From Neolentinus lepideus HHB14362 ss-1 (lineage: Eukaryota > Basidiomycota > Agaricomycetes > Gloeophyllales > Gloeophyllaceae), in NCBI GenBank assembly GCA_001632425.1, contig KV425558.1, forward strand, positions 363,882 through 427,881: 64,000 nucleotides of DNA, given 5' to 3'. The notes beneath the pieces are model-generated. The model was not told where the DNA came from and made no database searches. It saw nothing but the letters and a program-made list of their open reading frames with translations. Positions 1-11,577 of the stretch are shown in pieces (the stretch's first letter is position 1; the number at the start of each line of letters is the position of its first letter). A program made the translations under genes and the position numbers.

Positions 1-1074
1 GCTTAAAACATTACTGGGTATTGCATAAGGGTTTGTTAAAATATTAGACATGTAATATATTAATACTACAGCATTAGGTGTTATCCAGGCCGAGTTGACT
101 GTATCCAGTGTCCCTTATGCACTTGCGATGATTCTATCCTCCATTCGACCATGTGGCACCTCCGAGCTGACTGGACACACCAAGTTCAGGTGCTGCGGAC
201 CCTCCTTGCCGCTCTGATGCCATTGCGGACCTTTGTCGACTATCCTTATGATGTTCAAGATGCGAGTCAGCTCATACAAGTCATTCGTGGGCACCGACAC
301 TTTGGACAGAGCAATTTTGGAAGGTTTTCCTTCAGACCGGTTGTTTCTAAGGTGCCAAGTGTATTTTGGAATGATAGCGGTACTCGGTTAGGCATATGGC
401 GTGCTGTGGTGGTATGTTTTTGGATGTATATTCTCATTTGTTGCATACGGCATGATTTGATAGACGAAGGAGCTTTGGACTTAGTAGATTTCAGACGTTT
501 GGGTTACTTAGTACTTTAGACACCCTGTATTCTCGGACCCCCATCAGATCATTCCGGACCACCATACAGGTCACCCTCAAATTTACTTCACCTTTCACAT
601 CTCAAAAGTCTCACTGCATTCAGAATTGCATTCTAGTCAGCCTTGACGTGAGGTCTTGCATTTGTATTGCGTCTTATTGTCTCCATTACATTCTTACTGT
701 GTTTTACTGCATCCGTGTTGCATTCTATTGCATCCTAGAGTCCTCTGGCATGGAGGAACCTTCTGAGCTATTGTCTTTCACCCTTCCGAGTCCTTCCGAT
801 GGACAGCTGGTCTTGCCCAGTACTGAATACCCTCCGAGGAGTGCCAAGTAAGTGCCGAGAAGCATATTTTCGGAGTTTTAGAGAGTTAGGAGTTGCATAG
901 AGCATCTGGGTCGACTCACAGGAGATATATGGTGCCTTCCATTGTGTTGTTTTTCATCCCTCACCTCCCCTGAGCTTTACCTTTCTACCCTTCTACTGCT
1001 GACACTATTAGATGGAGTTCCCTCCGTGTTTTCTAGGTGTTTTTGGTGGTTGTTGTGTGTTGTTGCCTGTCACT
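1..1074. other. Left-edge stretch without a supported gene
   Basis: No open frame with recognisable domains or consistent splice structure was found. A short frame starting near 750 (about 33 codons, beginning MEEPSELL) follows a T/C-rich stretch with repeated TTGCATTC-like words. It could be a remnant of a retroelement leader and gag start, but no primer-binding site, LTR end or reverse transcriptase is visible. It is recorded as gene-free. Confidence 0.5.
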
Positions 1075-2276
1075 GTCAAAATGTATTGCCTGTTGACCAC
1101 CCAGTGATTGCCCATTGACCGCCTACAAGAGCTATGCCCATGACAACTACTCTATGTAGTAATAGATAATGATGAATATGTAATAGTGTGCCGTGCATCT
1201 GGCCAATGATGTGGAATTCATTGTTGGGACACCTGCCAAAATATACCTACCTATCTACCTACTACCTTGGCAAGTATTGGGTGTCATGCAATTAGTGGGT
1301 GCTCTGTGGACAATCACCAGGCGATCACCGGGTGCTCTGTGGGTGGCCACTGGGACCCTATGGGCGATCACCGGGCAATACATTCTGACTCAGTCCCAAA
1401 TATATACTTTTTTATACCATCAAAAGGTAATATATGGTATTACATAATATAACATCTAAGTAGCCCTTGTGGTAATATATATAATTATTTACCATTTAAG
1501 AGTCAGCAAAGATTTACACTGTGGGAGTCTCACTCTTTGAGGACCTGCAAAATGTTGATCAAAATGAATATCCCATATGATTACTTTGGCAAACCATTCT
1601 GTCCAAGAGAAAAGTATATACTAAGGGAATAGTCAACAGACTGGACAAAATATTATCCATTTTATTACCTTCAAGATCGCTTGAATATCTATAGTTAAAC
1701 ATCAAGCAAAACTGATAGCAAAATATTTTCTCTGAGAAACATTTTTGTAAGTGAGTTTGTTTTAAATCTTTGCCGACTCTTAAATGGTAAATAATTATAT
1801 ATATTACCACAAGGGCTATTTAGATGTTATATTATGTAATACCATATATTACCTTTTGATGGTATAAAAAAGTATATAAAAAAGTATATATTTGGGACTG
1901 AGTCAGAATGTATTGCCCGGTGATTGCCCGGTGATCACCCATAGGGGGCCCAGTGGCCACCCATAGAGTGCCCGGTGATTGCCCGGTGAGCGCCCGGTGA
2001 TTGCCCACAGCTGCGCCATAAGTGCCCACTAATTGCATTACACCCAATACTAGCCAAGGTAGTAGGTAGATAGGTAGGTATATTTCAGCAAGAGTCCCAA
2101 CAATGAATTCCACATTGTTGGCCAGATGCACGGCACACTATTACATATTCATCATTATCTATTACTACATAGAGTAGTTGTCATGGGCAATCACTGGGCA
2201 GTCAACGGGCAATCACCAGGTGGTCAATGGGCAATTACTGGGCAGTCAACGGGCAATACATTTTGACAGAGTCAGG
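1075..2276. repeat. Large imperfect palindrome (foldback or MITE-like element)
   Basis: The left arm (about 1075-1516) reappears as its reverse complement at about 1765-2276. Both arms begin with TGTCAAAATGTATTGCC at the outer ends. They share the blocks around the tandem CTAC pairs (1245-1265 and 2053-2080) and the AT-rich inner ends. The arms enclose a 248 nt spacer (1517-1764). Both arms also carry variants of an 11-mer, TGATTGCCCGG. Short frames that read alike in both arms are a consequence of the inversion and not genes. No transposase is present. The size and AT-richness fit a non-autonomous foldback element, or two element copies inserted head to head. Confidence 0.8.
1900..2265. repeat. 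Degenerate 11-bp minisatellite inside the right palindrome arm
   Basis: Variants of TGATTGCCCGG recur in clusters at about 1910-2010 and 2185-2265. The left arm has fewer units, at about 1085-1120 and 1305-1380. Unit count differs between the arms, which accounts for most of their length difference (about 442 versus 512 nt). Confidence 0.6.
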
Positions 2277-2404
2277 AATATATATTTTCTGACTCACTTT
2301 TGGATGACACCAAAATGTAAAATAATATATTATATAATAATGTAATTAAAAAGGCTGAACATTATTAAAAGTATGGATAGCCACTTAGGCGGCTACCCAA
2401 ACCT

Positions 2405-2900
2405 GAAATATATCCATTCCATAAATGGATTTCAAAAGCAAATCTTTTGTTACTTCTTCTCCACTCCATTTATATTTAATCATTGTGGTCATCTTGAAGG
2501 TAATGCTGTGGATAATATTTTGTCCAGTCTACTGAGCATTCTCTAAATATTTAAGTTTTCCCATGACAGAATATTTTGCAAAAGTAATTATATGGGATAT
2601 CCATTTTGATCAACATTTTGCAGATCCTCAAAGAGTGGGACTCCCGCAGTGTTAAAACAAACTCACTTACAAAAATGTTTCTCGGAGAAAATATTTTGCT
2701 ATCAGTTTTGCTCGATGTTTAACTATAGATATTCAAGCGATCTTGAAGGTAATAAAATGGATAATATTTTGTCCAGTCTGTTGACTATTCCCTTAGTATA
2801 TACTTTTCTCTTGGACAGAATGGTTTGCCAAAGTAATTATACGGGATATCCATTTTGATCACCATTTTGCAAGTCCTCAAAGAGTGAGACTCCCGCAGTG
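2405..2900. repeat. Diverged tandem pair, second copy inverted relative to the palindrome spacer
   Basis: A unit of about 250 nt occurs twice in tandem (about 2405-2648 and 2649-2900). Both copies end in the block AAAGAGTG(G/A)GACTCCCGCAGTGT. The second copy is the reverse complement of the spacer at 1517-1764 over nearly its whole length, so this sequence exists at least three times within 1.4 kb. The first copy is more diverged, especially in its left half. Confidence 0.75.
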
Positions 2901-3571
2901 TCAGGGAGAAATGGTGACGCTACCTATATGCGCGAGTATCTCGTGTGAACAACTCACTTAAGTATGCTACGCAGTCATCCTGACTATCGTCGTTGTCGTG
3001 AGCGCTTGTTTGCTCTATCGCAGTATCAATACCGTGTTTTGCGCCTTCCTCGTCCAGGAATGCCTGTCGTGAATATCTAATGGAAACAACGGACAGCCTT
3101 GGGTGTCGAAACAGTAGTGTTTTGTTCTACACCGATAGTGAACTGGTTCAACCGGAGGTCTTCTAATAAATATTCTCCATCCTTGTATTTACTATGCACT
3201 GTACAATAGCTATTGAAATCTACGCATTCATCGCTAGTGCCAAGCAATTTCTGACTCATATGGAGTCGGGGACTGGCGCTTGCGCCGCTATGATCTGGTA
3301 AGGTGTATAGCACAGCCCTTCTCACGCACTGTCTGGAATACATCTCCAACGTCGGCTGTTCAACCAGGACAAAGTCACTACCTCCTCTCGTCCACCTCTG
3401 AGCTTCCTTGGATTTTCTGCGTCGGTGTCAGGCTCGGTCATGACTCGACACCGACTTGGGTCTATATATAGGACGCTGTGGGCCTCAGGCTGCAATTATA
3501 ACGTCCAATACAACCACTATGAGGCTTTCGCCCGAAAGTTGTATTGATTCGTCCTGACAGCTTACGGACCA
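2901..3571. promoter_or_regulatory. Intergenic stretch with TATA-like box before the Cys-rich gene
   Basis: No gene was recognised. A TATATATA-like box at about 3462-3469 lies about 105 bp upstream of the first ATG of the next gene at 3572. This suggests a core promoter. Confidence 0.35.
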
Positions 3572-5430
3572 ATGATTATGTCTCATTCCGAGCAGACAGA
3601 TTGCTCTTGGGGGGAAGGCCCATCCAAATATGCCTATACGCAGACGGCGCTTATCGATGGCATACCTCAAGGCAAACGCATTGTCGTCTTGGTGTGGTTT
3701 ATGCATCTGCCTTTTAAGCTATTCATTGTGTTCTTTGCATCCTACACTATGACCAGTGGATGTTGTCTCGGCTGCTTGAATTATATGCTCCGGTTGTTGT
3801 GCTGTACACGGTGCTGTACTACATTGTGCCCTTCTTGCATGTCCATTCCAACCAACAATGGACAAGCAAGGCAGTCCCGCCTGCCATCATATGAAGAAGC
3901 GGTAAGACACGACGACGTAAGTCTCAGCCCATACATCATTAATCAGTACCGCTGACAACGGAATGCTAGGGGCCTTCTCCCCGCATTGAAGAGCACACAC
4001 CGCGTGCAACTGTGAGGAGTCTCACAGTACGTCAGTCTTTGCCTTCATCGATGCATCTCTCACTATTGCATCAGAACCGGCGAATTATTTCCGAGCAGCC
4101 TTTAGCGACAGGACACCTCAACGCGGTAAGGCTCATAGCATATCCGTCAGTAACTCACTATTTCACCTGCACGTCCCAAAACAGTCCCAAGGAGGTCTGC
4201 CAAGGGGTTCAGAGAGCATCAGAAATGAAAACGAAGTGCTCATTGACAATGTATGTCCACGCTATGAAACCTCATGCGACTCTTAACACTCCCTAGCATG
4301 ACCAGCCTATCAATCAGGAACGGTCGTACGGGTTTAGTCCTTTGCGACAACCGCCGCTCAGCCATTTATTAAATACTGGGTCGAATGACGAATCCAGGGA
4401 GGCCGCCCAGATTCTAGTGTCTGCGCGAAGCAGCCAGCTACGAGCGGAAAGTGACAGCCTTGCACAAGAAAGGGATTCAGCAGAGAATATGTCCGCGCAG
4501 CAGCCTCCCGAGGGGGGTTGCGCACAATTATTGATCGTAGGAATACGACAAGTAACAGGGAAGGAGCTGGACCCTCTCTTACTTCCCCAGCCCCCAGACG
4601 TAGTGAGCGTCCGTGGTATCATACAGTGATTAGAACTCTGATACAGACCAACTTACTAGCACCCGACGGAAGAAGGGGAATGGCGACGGTCTGACGACTC
4701 TCATGAGCCCATCCGTCTAGCTGTAAGTCTCACTCGCCATCCGTATACTACTGACTAAACCTCACTGGTACATGCACAGCCTATACGAGAAGAAAACGCG
4801 TCTCCTGTGTCTGTTTCGATCACGCCTCTCAGCGCCACACGTACGGTACGTGTAAATCTTTTTACAACTGCCATTTCTGCTGATCGCGCCCGCCGCCATG
4901 GTTAGCATGCATATGAAGACCCTAGTGTGTCTTTAGTGGCCCTAAGCCTTCACGACAGTGTACGTCGACGTCGTAAATACACGTGAGTATATATTGCGAT
5001 GCGCATTGCTAACCAGGCCTCGTTCAGAGTATTCAATATGGAGAAATACCGGAAGATGACGAGCAAGAGGACTCCAATCTACCCAAGTTCTCCATCCGTG
5101 CACATCCACCTTCAGCATCAGCATCTCGTGAACAATATGCAAATGGGCAATATTTTCGGAGGGTACGTTTCGCAGCTTGTCCGTTCTAACCTGTGGCTCA
5201 CAGCTAGGCGACTTGTTACGCACTCCGCCTCGCAGGGTACGATTTAGACTCTGAACCTGTGTACATGTCCGCCAAGAACGGGACCGATGGCAGATCTGCG
5301 GGGATACGGTCATTGACGGGGCGGTCATCCCGCCGCAAGCTACCTGCCTGGTTGCATGTATACAACATCTCCGAAAATGACACTGCGCTGATCGTTGACC
5401 ATGATCATTCGCAACTAGCACTGGGATGTC
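3572..5430 (+). CDS. Unrecognised intron-rich protein with TM segment and Cys cluster
   Basis: I do not recognise this family. Exon 1 (from ATG 3572) encodes a hydrophobic segment of about 25 residues containing VVLVWFMHLPFKLFIVFFAS. A dense cysteine cluster follows (about ten Cys in 30 residues), then LPSYEEA, a possible PPxY/PSY-like motif. Downstream frames join in phase through short introns with good borders. Examples are GTAAGA..CTAG ending about 3969, GTAAGG..AACAG about 4126-4187, GTATGT..CTAG about 4251-4296, GTAGGA..CCAG about 4538-4591 and GTAAGT..ACAG about 4722-4779. The exons are polar, low-complexity and rich in Ser, Arg and Gln. Splicing after about 4850 and the C-terminus are not resolved. 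Known pattern: such Cys clusters next to a TM segment are often palmitoylated. Function is unknown; the gene is real only by intron-phase consistency. Confidence 0.45.
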
Positions 5431-5610
5431 GATGCGTTATGGGCTCGACCGTACGACCACAAGGAGAAATCCAACACAATTCATACCGTCTGTTAAGCAC
5501 TCGAAACGAGAACGAAGCGCTAACATCAAGCCACGTCCCCAAAGTCTTGGGAGGACTTCATAACGCTACACGACAGCACAACATCCCATCTCACTTCCCC
5601 GCCACATGTA

Positions 5611-7217
5611 TTACCACCGAAACCCTCGCCTCGCCAAATCCACGAGGACCATCGTCGCCAAAAACGGATTATCTGCGCACCTATCAGGATGTAGAAGCTC
5701 GAGCGCCTCCTTGACCAGAGCGGGATCATTGTCGAGGACTGGGTTCTTTGGAGCAGGGTCGACGGGGAGAGGCAGGAAAGGCTGGTAGGCGGGGCCAGGG
5801 CAGAACGAAAGGGGGCCTTCTTCTTCTTCTTCTTCTTCTTCTTCTTCTTCTTCTTCTTCTTCTTCTTCTTCTTCTTCTTCTTCTTGGCGTAGAGGGTACT
5901 TTTGCAGACGAGTCGGATTGGTGCTGGCAGAGTCGAGTTGAGCTTGGGGTGGAGGAGCAGAGTGCTGCTGAGGTCGAGCTAGCAAAGCAGAGGTGTGTGT
6001 TGAAGCATGGTTGGGTAGTAAAGCAGAGGTCAGTGATGAAGTGAAGTTCGGTGGTATACTAGAGGCCGATAGTACAGCAGAGGTCGAATGTACAGCAGAC
6101 ATCGAGTGTACAGCAGAGGTCAGTGGTAAAGCATAGTTTAATTGTCCAGCAGGCCTAGCAGCTCTCGACAAAGGCACCTGCATTGGATAAGCTCCAGCAA
6201 CAGGTCGATGTCCAGTAGAATTCGATGGCGAATATTGCGAAGACGTAGACTGTGGGGCACCGAGTGGCCTATTGTATTGATACGGCAAGGAGCGGGTATG
6301 ATCTTGGTGCACGGAGAGTGGGAGGTTGGGCGCACACGAGCTGACCAGAGGGTTAGGCGGCCCGAACCTGTCGGAGCTCGAGGGAACGGAGACGCCTGGG
6401 AAAAAAATATCGTTTTCAGAAGCCTGATGGCGCATAGGAGTCCAGTCTGGTGGGCGACAGAGCCAGCAGGGGTCGGAAACATCGAAAGTCTGAGCCTTTT
6501 CAGAGGGTATATGCGTTGAAGAAGGACGCGTATGCACCTCTATTCCCGGTCCGTGTGTTTTTGAGTTATTATAGGCGGTGGATGCAGATTCCTGAGGTAG
6601 AGTACGGCATGATTTGGGTCTCGACTGGATTGGTGCAGGGGTAGAATCAAAGTCAGAGGTTCGGACAGGGTCAGAGTCGAATGTGACATCAGAAAATGTA
6701 GCGGACGGTGGAGAAGACGGAGGGACAGAGGATGAAGGCAGAGAGTCCACGCAGGCGTATTTGCGCTTTCTATTAACGGAAGGTATTTTCTGTACGTCCA
6801 TGTAGGCAGTGGTCTTTTCAGCCCGAGCTGGAGTATCCGCTGTGGTACGGCCTGCGTTTCTCGTGGTTCTGGTGTGCTTTTGAGATAACAGTGAATTTGG
6901 TGGTTCCTCGACCTTGATCTTCATTGCCTCTTGCCTAGCTTGCTTGCGTTGCCGCCCGAACCAATTGTGGATCCAATCCCTCGTTCTAAGCCGCTTATAT
7001 GCGTCAAGACATACGTAGCCGAGGCAATAACTTACAATCCTGTCTGTCTAGACAGCTCATCGAGGTCCTGGATGGTCGGTGTGCTCGAAGGGATGGCTGC
7101 GTATGCCGCCTTTAGGATTCTGGTCTGCTCCTTGTTAGCGCGGACTATTACAACGGGTTTCTTCGCCGCTGGTGGAAGAGCCGTCATCTCTTGTGGTTCT
7201 TTCTTCACTTTAGGCAT
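5611..7217 (-). CDS. Homeodomain transcription factor with poly-Glu tract
   Basis: Two exons (7217-7036 and 6985-5611) give 518 residues. The 50 nt intron (GTAAGT..TTAG) lies inside the homeobox between helix 2 and helix 3. Residues about 24-85 form the homeodomain: helix 1 around NKEQTRILKAAYAA, helix 2 around TIQDLDELSRQTGL, recognition helix WIHNWFGRQRKQARQ with the hallmark WF.x.R pattern. The rest is Ser/Pro-rich and disordered, with His-Ser repeats around HSMSAVHSTSAV. It also holds an uninterrupted Glu run of about 23 residues near the C-terminus, encoded by a GAA repeat. The last 65 residues are better ordered (LVKEALELLHPDRCADNPF). I chose ATG 7217 (MPKVKKEP); the frame is open upstream without another ATG. 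It is a nuclear DNA-binding regulator, target unknown. It does not have the paired HD1/HD2 layout of a mating-type locus. Confidence 0.85.
5817..5885. repeat. (TTC/GAA)n microsatellite inside the homeodomain gene
   Basis: About 23 uninterrupted TTC units on the + strand read as GAA codons (Glu) in the minus-strand homeodomain gene. The + frame through it would give a poly-Leu run; that frame is a shadow. Confidence 0.95.
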
Positions 7218-7866
7218 GGAAGCAGCATATACGAGCCTGCGCTGCAGCGCGCCAGTAGCTGTGGAGACTGTAGACTCTAGAGAGGAGGAGAGCCCATGTG
7301 TTTCTATAATCACCTAGCGTGGGAAAACTATGAGTTTCAAAGCTATCCTGCCCCTCCCGTTAACGAATCCAATGACCACTCATCTTCATCAATGCCGTTG
7401 AACTCTCCATCACCGTTTGACCGCGGCGAGGTCTATCAAATCGTCTGGTCCCAATTATAATTCTCTAAAGACGGTTTTCGACGTGCGTAATGGCGCAAAT
7501 ATGAGTAAGGCCGCTAATATGTGCGTTTAATTCGCTCGTGCTTACACATCTCAGTCTCATGACAGGACATACAATTGCCTGACATCGTTCTGGACACTGA
7601 TTCTGTCCAGTGTTCTGGCCTAGTTAGTAATACGCAGTAGCGCGAGACCATTGAGTCAATCACCACGTCTCGGGCATGGACCAATCAGACCGGGACCCTT
7701 ATCTGTGGCGCAATGCCACATTGCGATCGCTCTTGTCCTCGGATCCCTTCTATTAATCTACTTCGACCGTCCATGTAGCTATAAGTTCAACCTAACATGG
7801 ATCAATTCCTCAGAATCAGCACTTTCCACACTCCTCTCCACGATCGCCTTACTTAGACCAGCCTCC
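7218..7866. promoter_or_regulatory. Divergent promoter of the homeodomain gene and the MDR reductase
   Basis: This 649 bp stretch separates two divergently transcribed genes. A CTATAAG box at about 7779-7785 sits 80-90 bp before the reductase ATG at 7867. No other element was recognised. Confidence 0.4.
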
Positions 7867-9018
7867 ATGGCTCCCCCGGAACAAAAAGCTTTGTTTCTCG
7901 TATCGAAGCACGGCACATTCTCGCTGGGCACCAAGGCTGTGCCCGCTCCCAAGGCCGGCGAGCTCCTTGTCAAGGTCGAAACCGCCTCCCTTAACCCGAT
8001 CGACTGGAAGGTGCAAAAGTATGGCGGGTTCATCGAGACGTACCCTGCCATCCTCGGCACCGGCCTGTCTGGCACCGTCGAAGAAGTCGGTGAGGCCGTC
8101 ACGTCGTTCTCAAAGGGCGACAAGGTGTAAGTTATTTATCGATTTTGGTTGACTCTACTGAAAGAGAACGATAGGGTGTCTATAGGATCATGGACTAATG
8201 ACAGCAATGCGTTCCAGCAATATGCCCTCATTGCCGCCACCTTCGCAGCCAAGCTTCCCCCCTCAACCTCCTTCGATGAAGGCGCGACGCTCCCCAATGG
8301 CACCGTCACCGCCGCCCTCGCTCTCTATGGCACACCCAACCCAACTGCTCCCGGCGGCATCGGCTTGACTGCACCATGGGACGGTGGGCGCGGCAAATAT
8401 GCAGGGAAGCCAATTCTTGTGTTCGGCGGCGCATCGTCTGTTGGGCAATACGGTGAGCGTGATCCCCCATCTGGTCAGCTACCCTGATTTGACGGGATTC
8501 TTGCAGTCATCCAATTTGCCAAGCTTTCGGGCTTCTCCCCGATCATCACCACTGCCTCGCCTTCCTCCGAAGCCTTACTCAAGTCGCTCGGCGCTACACA
8601 CATCGTCAACCGCAAACTGCCTCCTGCAGACATCAAGTCCGCTATCTCCTCCTTCATCACTTCACCTCTCGAGCTTATCTACGATGCCATTTCCATCTCC
8701 GATACCCAACAGGTTGCGTACGATCTGCTCGCTCCTGGAGGGACGTTAGTACTTACCCTCCCAGCGACGGTGGAGGTCGACGAGAGCAAAGATCAGCGAA
8801 TTTTCCAGGTCCAAGGGCTAGTGCAGGTCCCTAGCCACAGAAAGGTCGGCACGCGGCTTTATGTTGAATTGCCGAAGCTGCTGGCGAGCGGCGATATCAA
8901 GCCGAACCCGGTCAAAGTACTCCCGAATGGATTGGAGGGTATCGTCGAGGGGCTGAAGGAATTGGAGAGGGGAGTTAGTGGGGTTAAGCTTGTTGCAAAG
9001 CCACAAGAGACTGCATGA
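7867..9018 (+). CDS. Zinc-free MDR-superfamily oxidoreductase (enoyl-reductase-like), copy 1
   Basis: Three exons join cleanly: 7867-8126, 8175-8452 and 8507-9018. The first 85 residues form the GroES-like fold (AGELLVKVETASLNPIDWKV, then YPAILGTGLSGTVEEVGEAV). The Rossmann part carries the dinucleotide motif KPILVFGGASSVGQ. The product is about 350 residues, normal for the trans-enoyl reductase and zinc-binding-dehydrogenase-like family often annotated ToxD-like. The catalytic Zn ligands of classical alcohol dehydrogenases are absent, so NAD(P)H-dependent reduction of a C=C or quinone substrate is likely; the substrate cannot be read from sequence. No biosynthetic cluster surrounds it. A paralogue with the same two intron positions lies at 63228. 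A TATA-like box precedes it. Confidence 0.9.
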
Positions 9019-10448
9019 GCAGATGCACGAGTAATAGCATGTATCATCACTGTATGAATATGGAACTGGCTATTCGCCTGGAGGAGGATGTGGCCAAGTA
9101 AGGGCGTCGTCCGCAGACGTATCTATGGCGAGCTCGTTAATCTGATCTAACTGAGGCTCGCACGCGACCGGTCATCAAGCTCCGGATGGAGAATGAGGGA
9201 GCATCCATCTAATGCGAGGCTTTTGCAACGCCGGGCTGTCGAAAAGGGGGGAAGTTCGAGCCGAATATAGCTGGATGGGCAGATAATGGCTCGGCGATTT
9301 GGGCGCGCTCGTCGATACTTTCGGCGCGATAAGCGGGGAGAAGGGCCGTGTAGAAGTACCAGCAACAAGTGTCAGTAGGGCGATACCAAGTTCCAAATTC
9401 ACAGTGTGCTGATCAGTCGGAGGAGGAAGTGGATTCAGGAGTTCTCTTCGCGCTACAAGACAAGCGCAGAGATGACCTTATGGGACCGAAGGTGTCCCCA
9501 TCTAGCTTGCCTCGTATGAGTTCCGAGACATCATCGTTCCAGAGCAGGTAATTCGGATTGCCATTTGCATATAGCACGGTCGGACTCTCTTGGGCTGCTG
9601 AACTCGTTGACGGTTGACACCCTGATGGGCACAGGCTCGCCAGAGCTAAGAGATATGCGAAACAGCAAGCTTGACCATATTAAGCTTGACCATATTGTGC
9701 TCGACGGCTCTATAGAGACAGGTAGCTTGATGGGAAGAGTTGACGAGCTTTGAGCGAGCAGGATTGATGTTGTCTGTGCGCCTATGAATCCCGTTCCTCC
9801 CCTTATTGAGACGGCGCAGGTAACCGGACCAAGATAAGGCACGTTGCTTGCAATGTGTCCGACCTGCAGTCAGCGGCTCCATGTCACCACCATCTGGCTT
9901 TAGGGATCCTATGTGACATTATTAAGTTGTGGCTCCCCTGAGCGTAGAGGCGAGGCACGGCTTGACTCGGAGCTTGAACGCTAGGATCCTAAAACCAAGA
10001 CGAACCGCCTCGCCTTTCCTTGACGTATGGTCCTGCAGCATGAGCCCCTCAAGCGTATGAAGAACATTCCCCCCAAGTTGTACGTACTGGCCGGTACGAA
10101 CCAGGCTAATCGAATTCTGTCTTGAATAGAATGAAAAATTTCTACTTGCGGTTCAGTCCGTCGGGCGCCCAGTCCTTCGTCCTTCTTAATGGGTTTTCCA
10201 CGGTTTCTGTCTATTATGATTTCATAAAAACACAGAAATTAGAACCAGAAATTGCGAACATGAGCTCAGGATGTTATCAACACGAGTGTAAATGGCAAGC
10301 TGCGAAGCGGCTATGCAGTCCGTGACACGTTCGTGTTCTAGCGGTTTCCGGCGGCGCACGCGTTGGGGCTGCCGACTTCAATCGAGCATCACGCCTTTTC
10401 TTTCTCTTCATACTCTCTTCTGCCCAACGACACACTCAGCCGTCGACC
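9019..10448. other. Intergenic, no gene seen
   Basis: About 1.4 kb without a supported frame. A small direct repeat (AGCTTGACCATATT twice, at about 9667-9695) is present. The last 60 nt before the porin ATG are pyrimidine-rich (TTTTCTTTCTCTTCATACTC), as in many strongly expressed fungal leaders. Confidence 0.5.
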
Positions 10449-11577
10449 ATGTCTACCCCTCAGCCCGTTCCCCCGTCCTGGAAGGTCAGTCCCCGTTGCA
10501 CTCGCTGTCCTACGCGTCAATGACGCGTCTAACAATCTGTGACCAGGACATCGGCAAGTCCTCCAACGACCTGCTCGGCAAGGACTTCCCCTTCCACGGC
10601 ACACAGCTCGAGGTTAAGACCAAGACGCCCTCGAATGTTGCGTTCAAGGTCGGCGGCTTCCGCGACTCCAAGTCCTCTGCTATCACTGGCGACATCGAGG
10701 CCAAGTACACCGACAAGCCCCACGGCCTCACCTTCACCCAGACATGGACCACCAGCAACATCCTGCGCTCCCAGGTCGAGCTCGAGAACCAGATCGCCAA
10801 GGGCCTTAAGCTTGACCTGAACACCGCACTCCTCCCAGACAAGGGCCAGAAGACCGCCATCGTCAACCTCACCTACAAGCAGCCTGGCCTGCACACCCGC
10901 GCGTTCCTTGACCTCTTCAAGGTGCGTGCACCCTTCCTTGTCCTTCGCCTTGTTCACAGACACGCAAAACTAACATTAACTGCAAATCGCAAGGGCCCGA
11001 CCTTCACTGCCGACACCGTTCTCGGCCGAGACGGCTTCCTCCTCGGTGGCGAGGCTTCGTACAATGTCACTGAGGGCAAGGTGACCCGCTACGCCGCTGC
11101 TGTTGGCTTCTCCGCACCCGAGTACGCGCTTGCCCTCCACGGCCTCGGCAACCTCTCCATTTTCCACGCCTCCTACTACCACAAGGTCTCCGCCGACGTC
11201 GAGGCCGGCGCGAAGGCTATCTACGACACCAACGCGACCCACCCCGGCGTCAGCCTGGAGGTTGGTACCAAGGCATACCTCGACAACGCTGCTTTCGTCA
11301 AGGCGAAGATCAACAACTCTGGTGTGCTCGCGCTCGGTGAGTAATCATAGAACTGCAGGTCGGAGAAGCGAAGCTCAATCGGTGCAAAGGCTACACCCAG
11401 TCTCTCCGCCCCGGTGTCCGTGCTTCCTTCGGTCTTGCTCTCGACACCCAAAAGCTGAATGAGCCCAACCCCATCGGGCCCGCTCACAAGGTGCGTCCTT
11501 GTAGTTTTGCATCGTGTCCACTCTGACCTCGCGTCTCGTTTGTCTAGGTCGGCGCCAGCATCACCTTCGAAGGGTGA
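10449..11577 (+). CDS. POR1: Mitochondrial outer-membrane porin (VDAC)
   Basis: Five exons (10449-10484, 10547-10921, 10994-11336, 11390-11490, 11548-11577) give 294 residues, the usual porin length. The N-terminus PPSWKDIGKSSNDLLGKDFP is the amphipathic helix typical of fungal VDACs. Further on are alternating beta-strand segments and the C-terminal strand GASITFEG. The protein forms the voltage-dependent anion channel that passes ATP, ADP and metabolites across the outer mitochondrial membrane. The first exon codes for only 12 residues and the last for nine. Exon phases were fixed by family alignment from memory, for example VLALG joined to YTQSLRPGV. Codon usage is strongly biased to C-ending codons (GGC, ATC, AAG), which fits high expression. 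Confidence 0.97.

Noticed and set aside
1193..2131. Two similar short proteins (84 and 99 residues) beginning MHLAN, on opposite strands
   Set aside because: They are the two arms of the palindrome. The reading frames are open by chance, contain minisatellite units, and have no domain.
5748..6044. Plus-strand frame with a poly-Leu run resembling a membrane segment
   Set aside because: It is the complement of the poly-Glu tract of the homeodomain gene, whose minus frame is open for over 400 codons and carries the homeobox.
10389..10963. Minus-strand frames of 71-144 codons opposite the porin
   Set aside because: They are shadows caused by the strongly GC-biased third positions of the porin gene.
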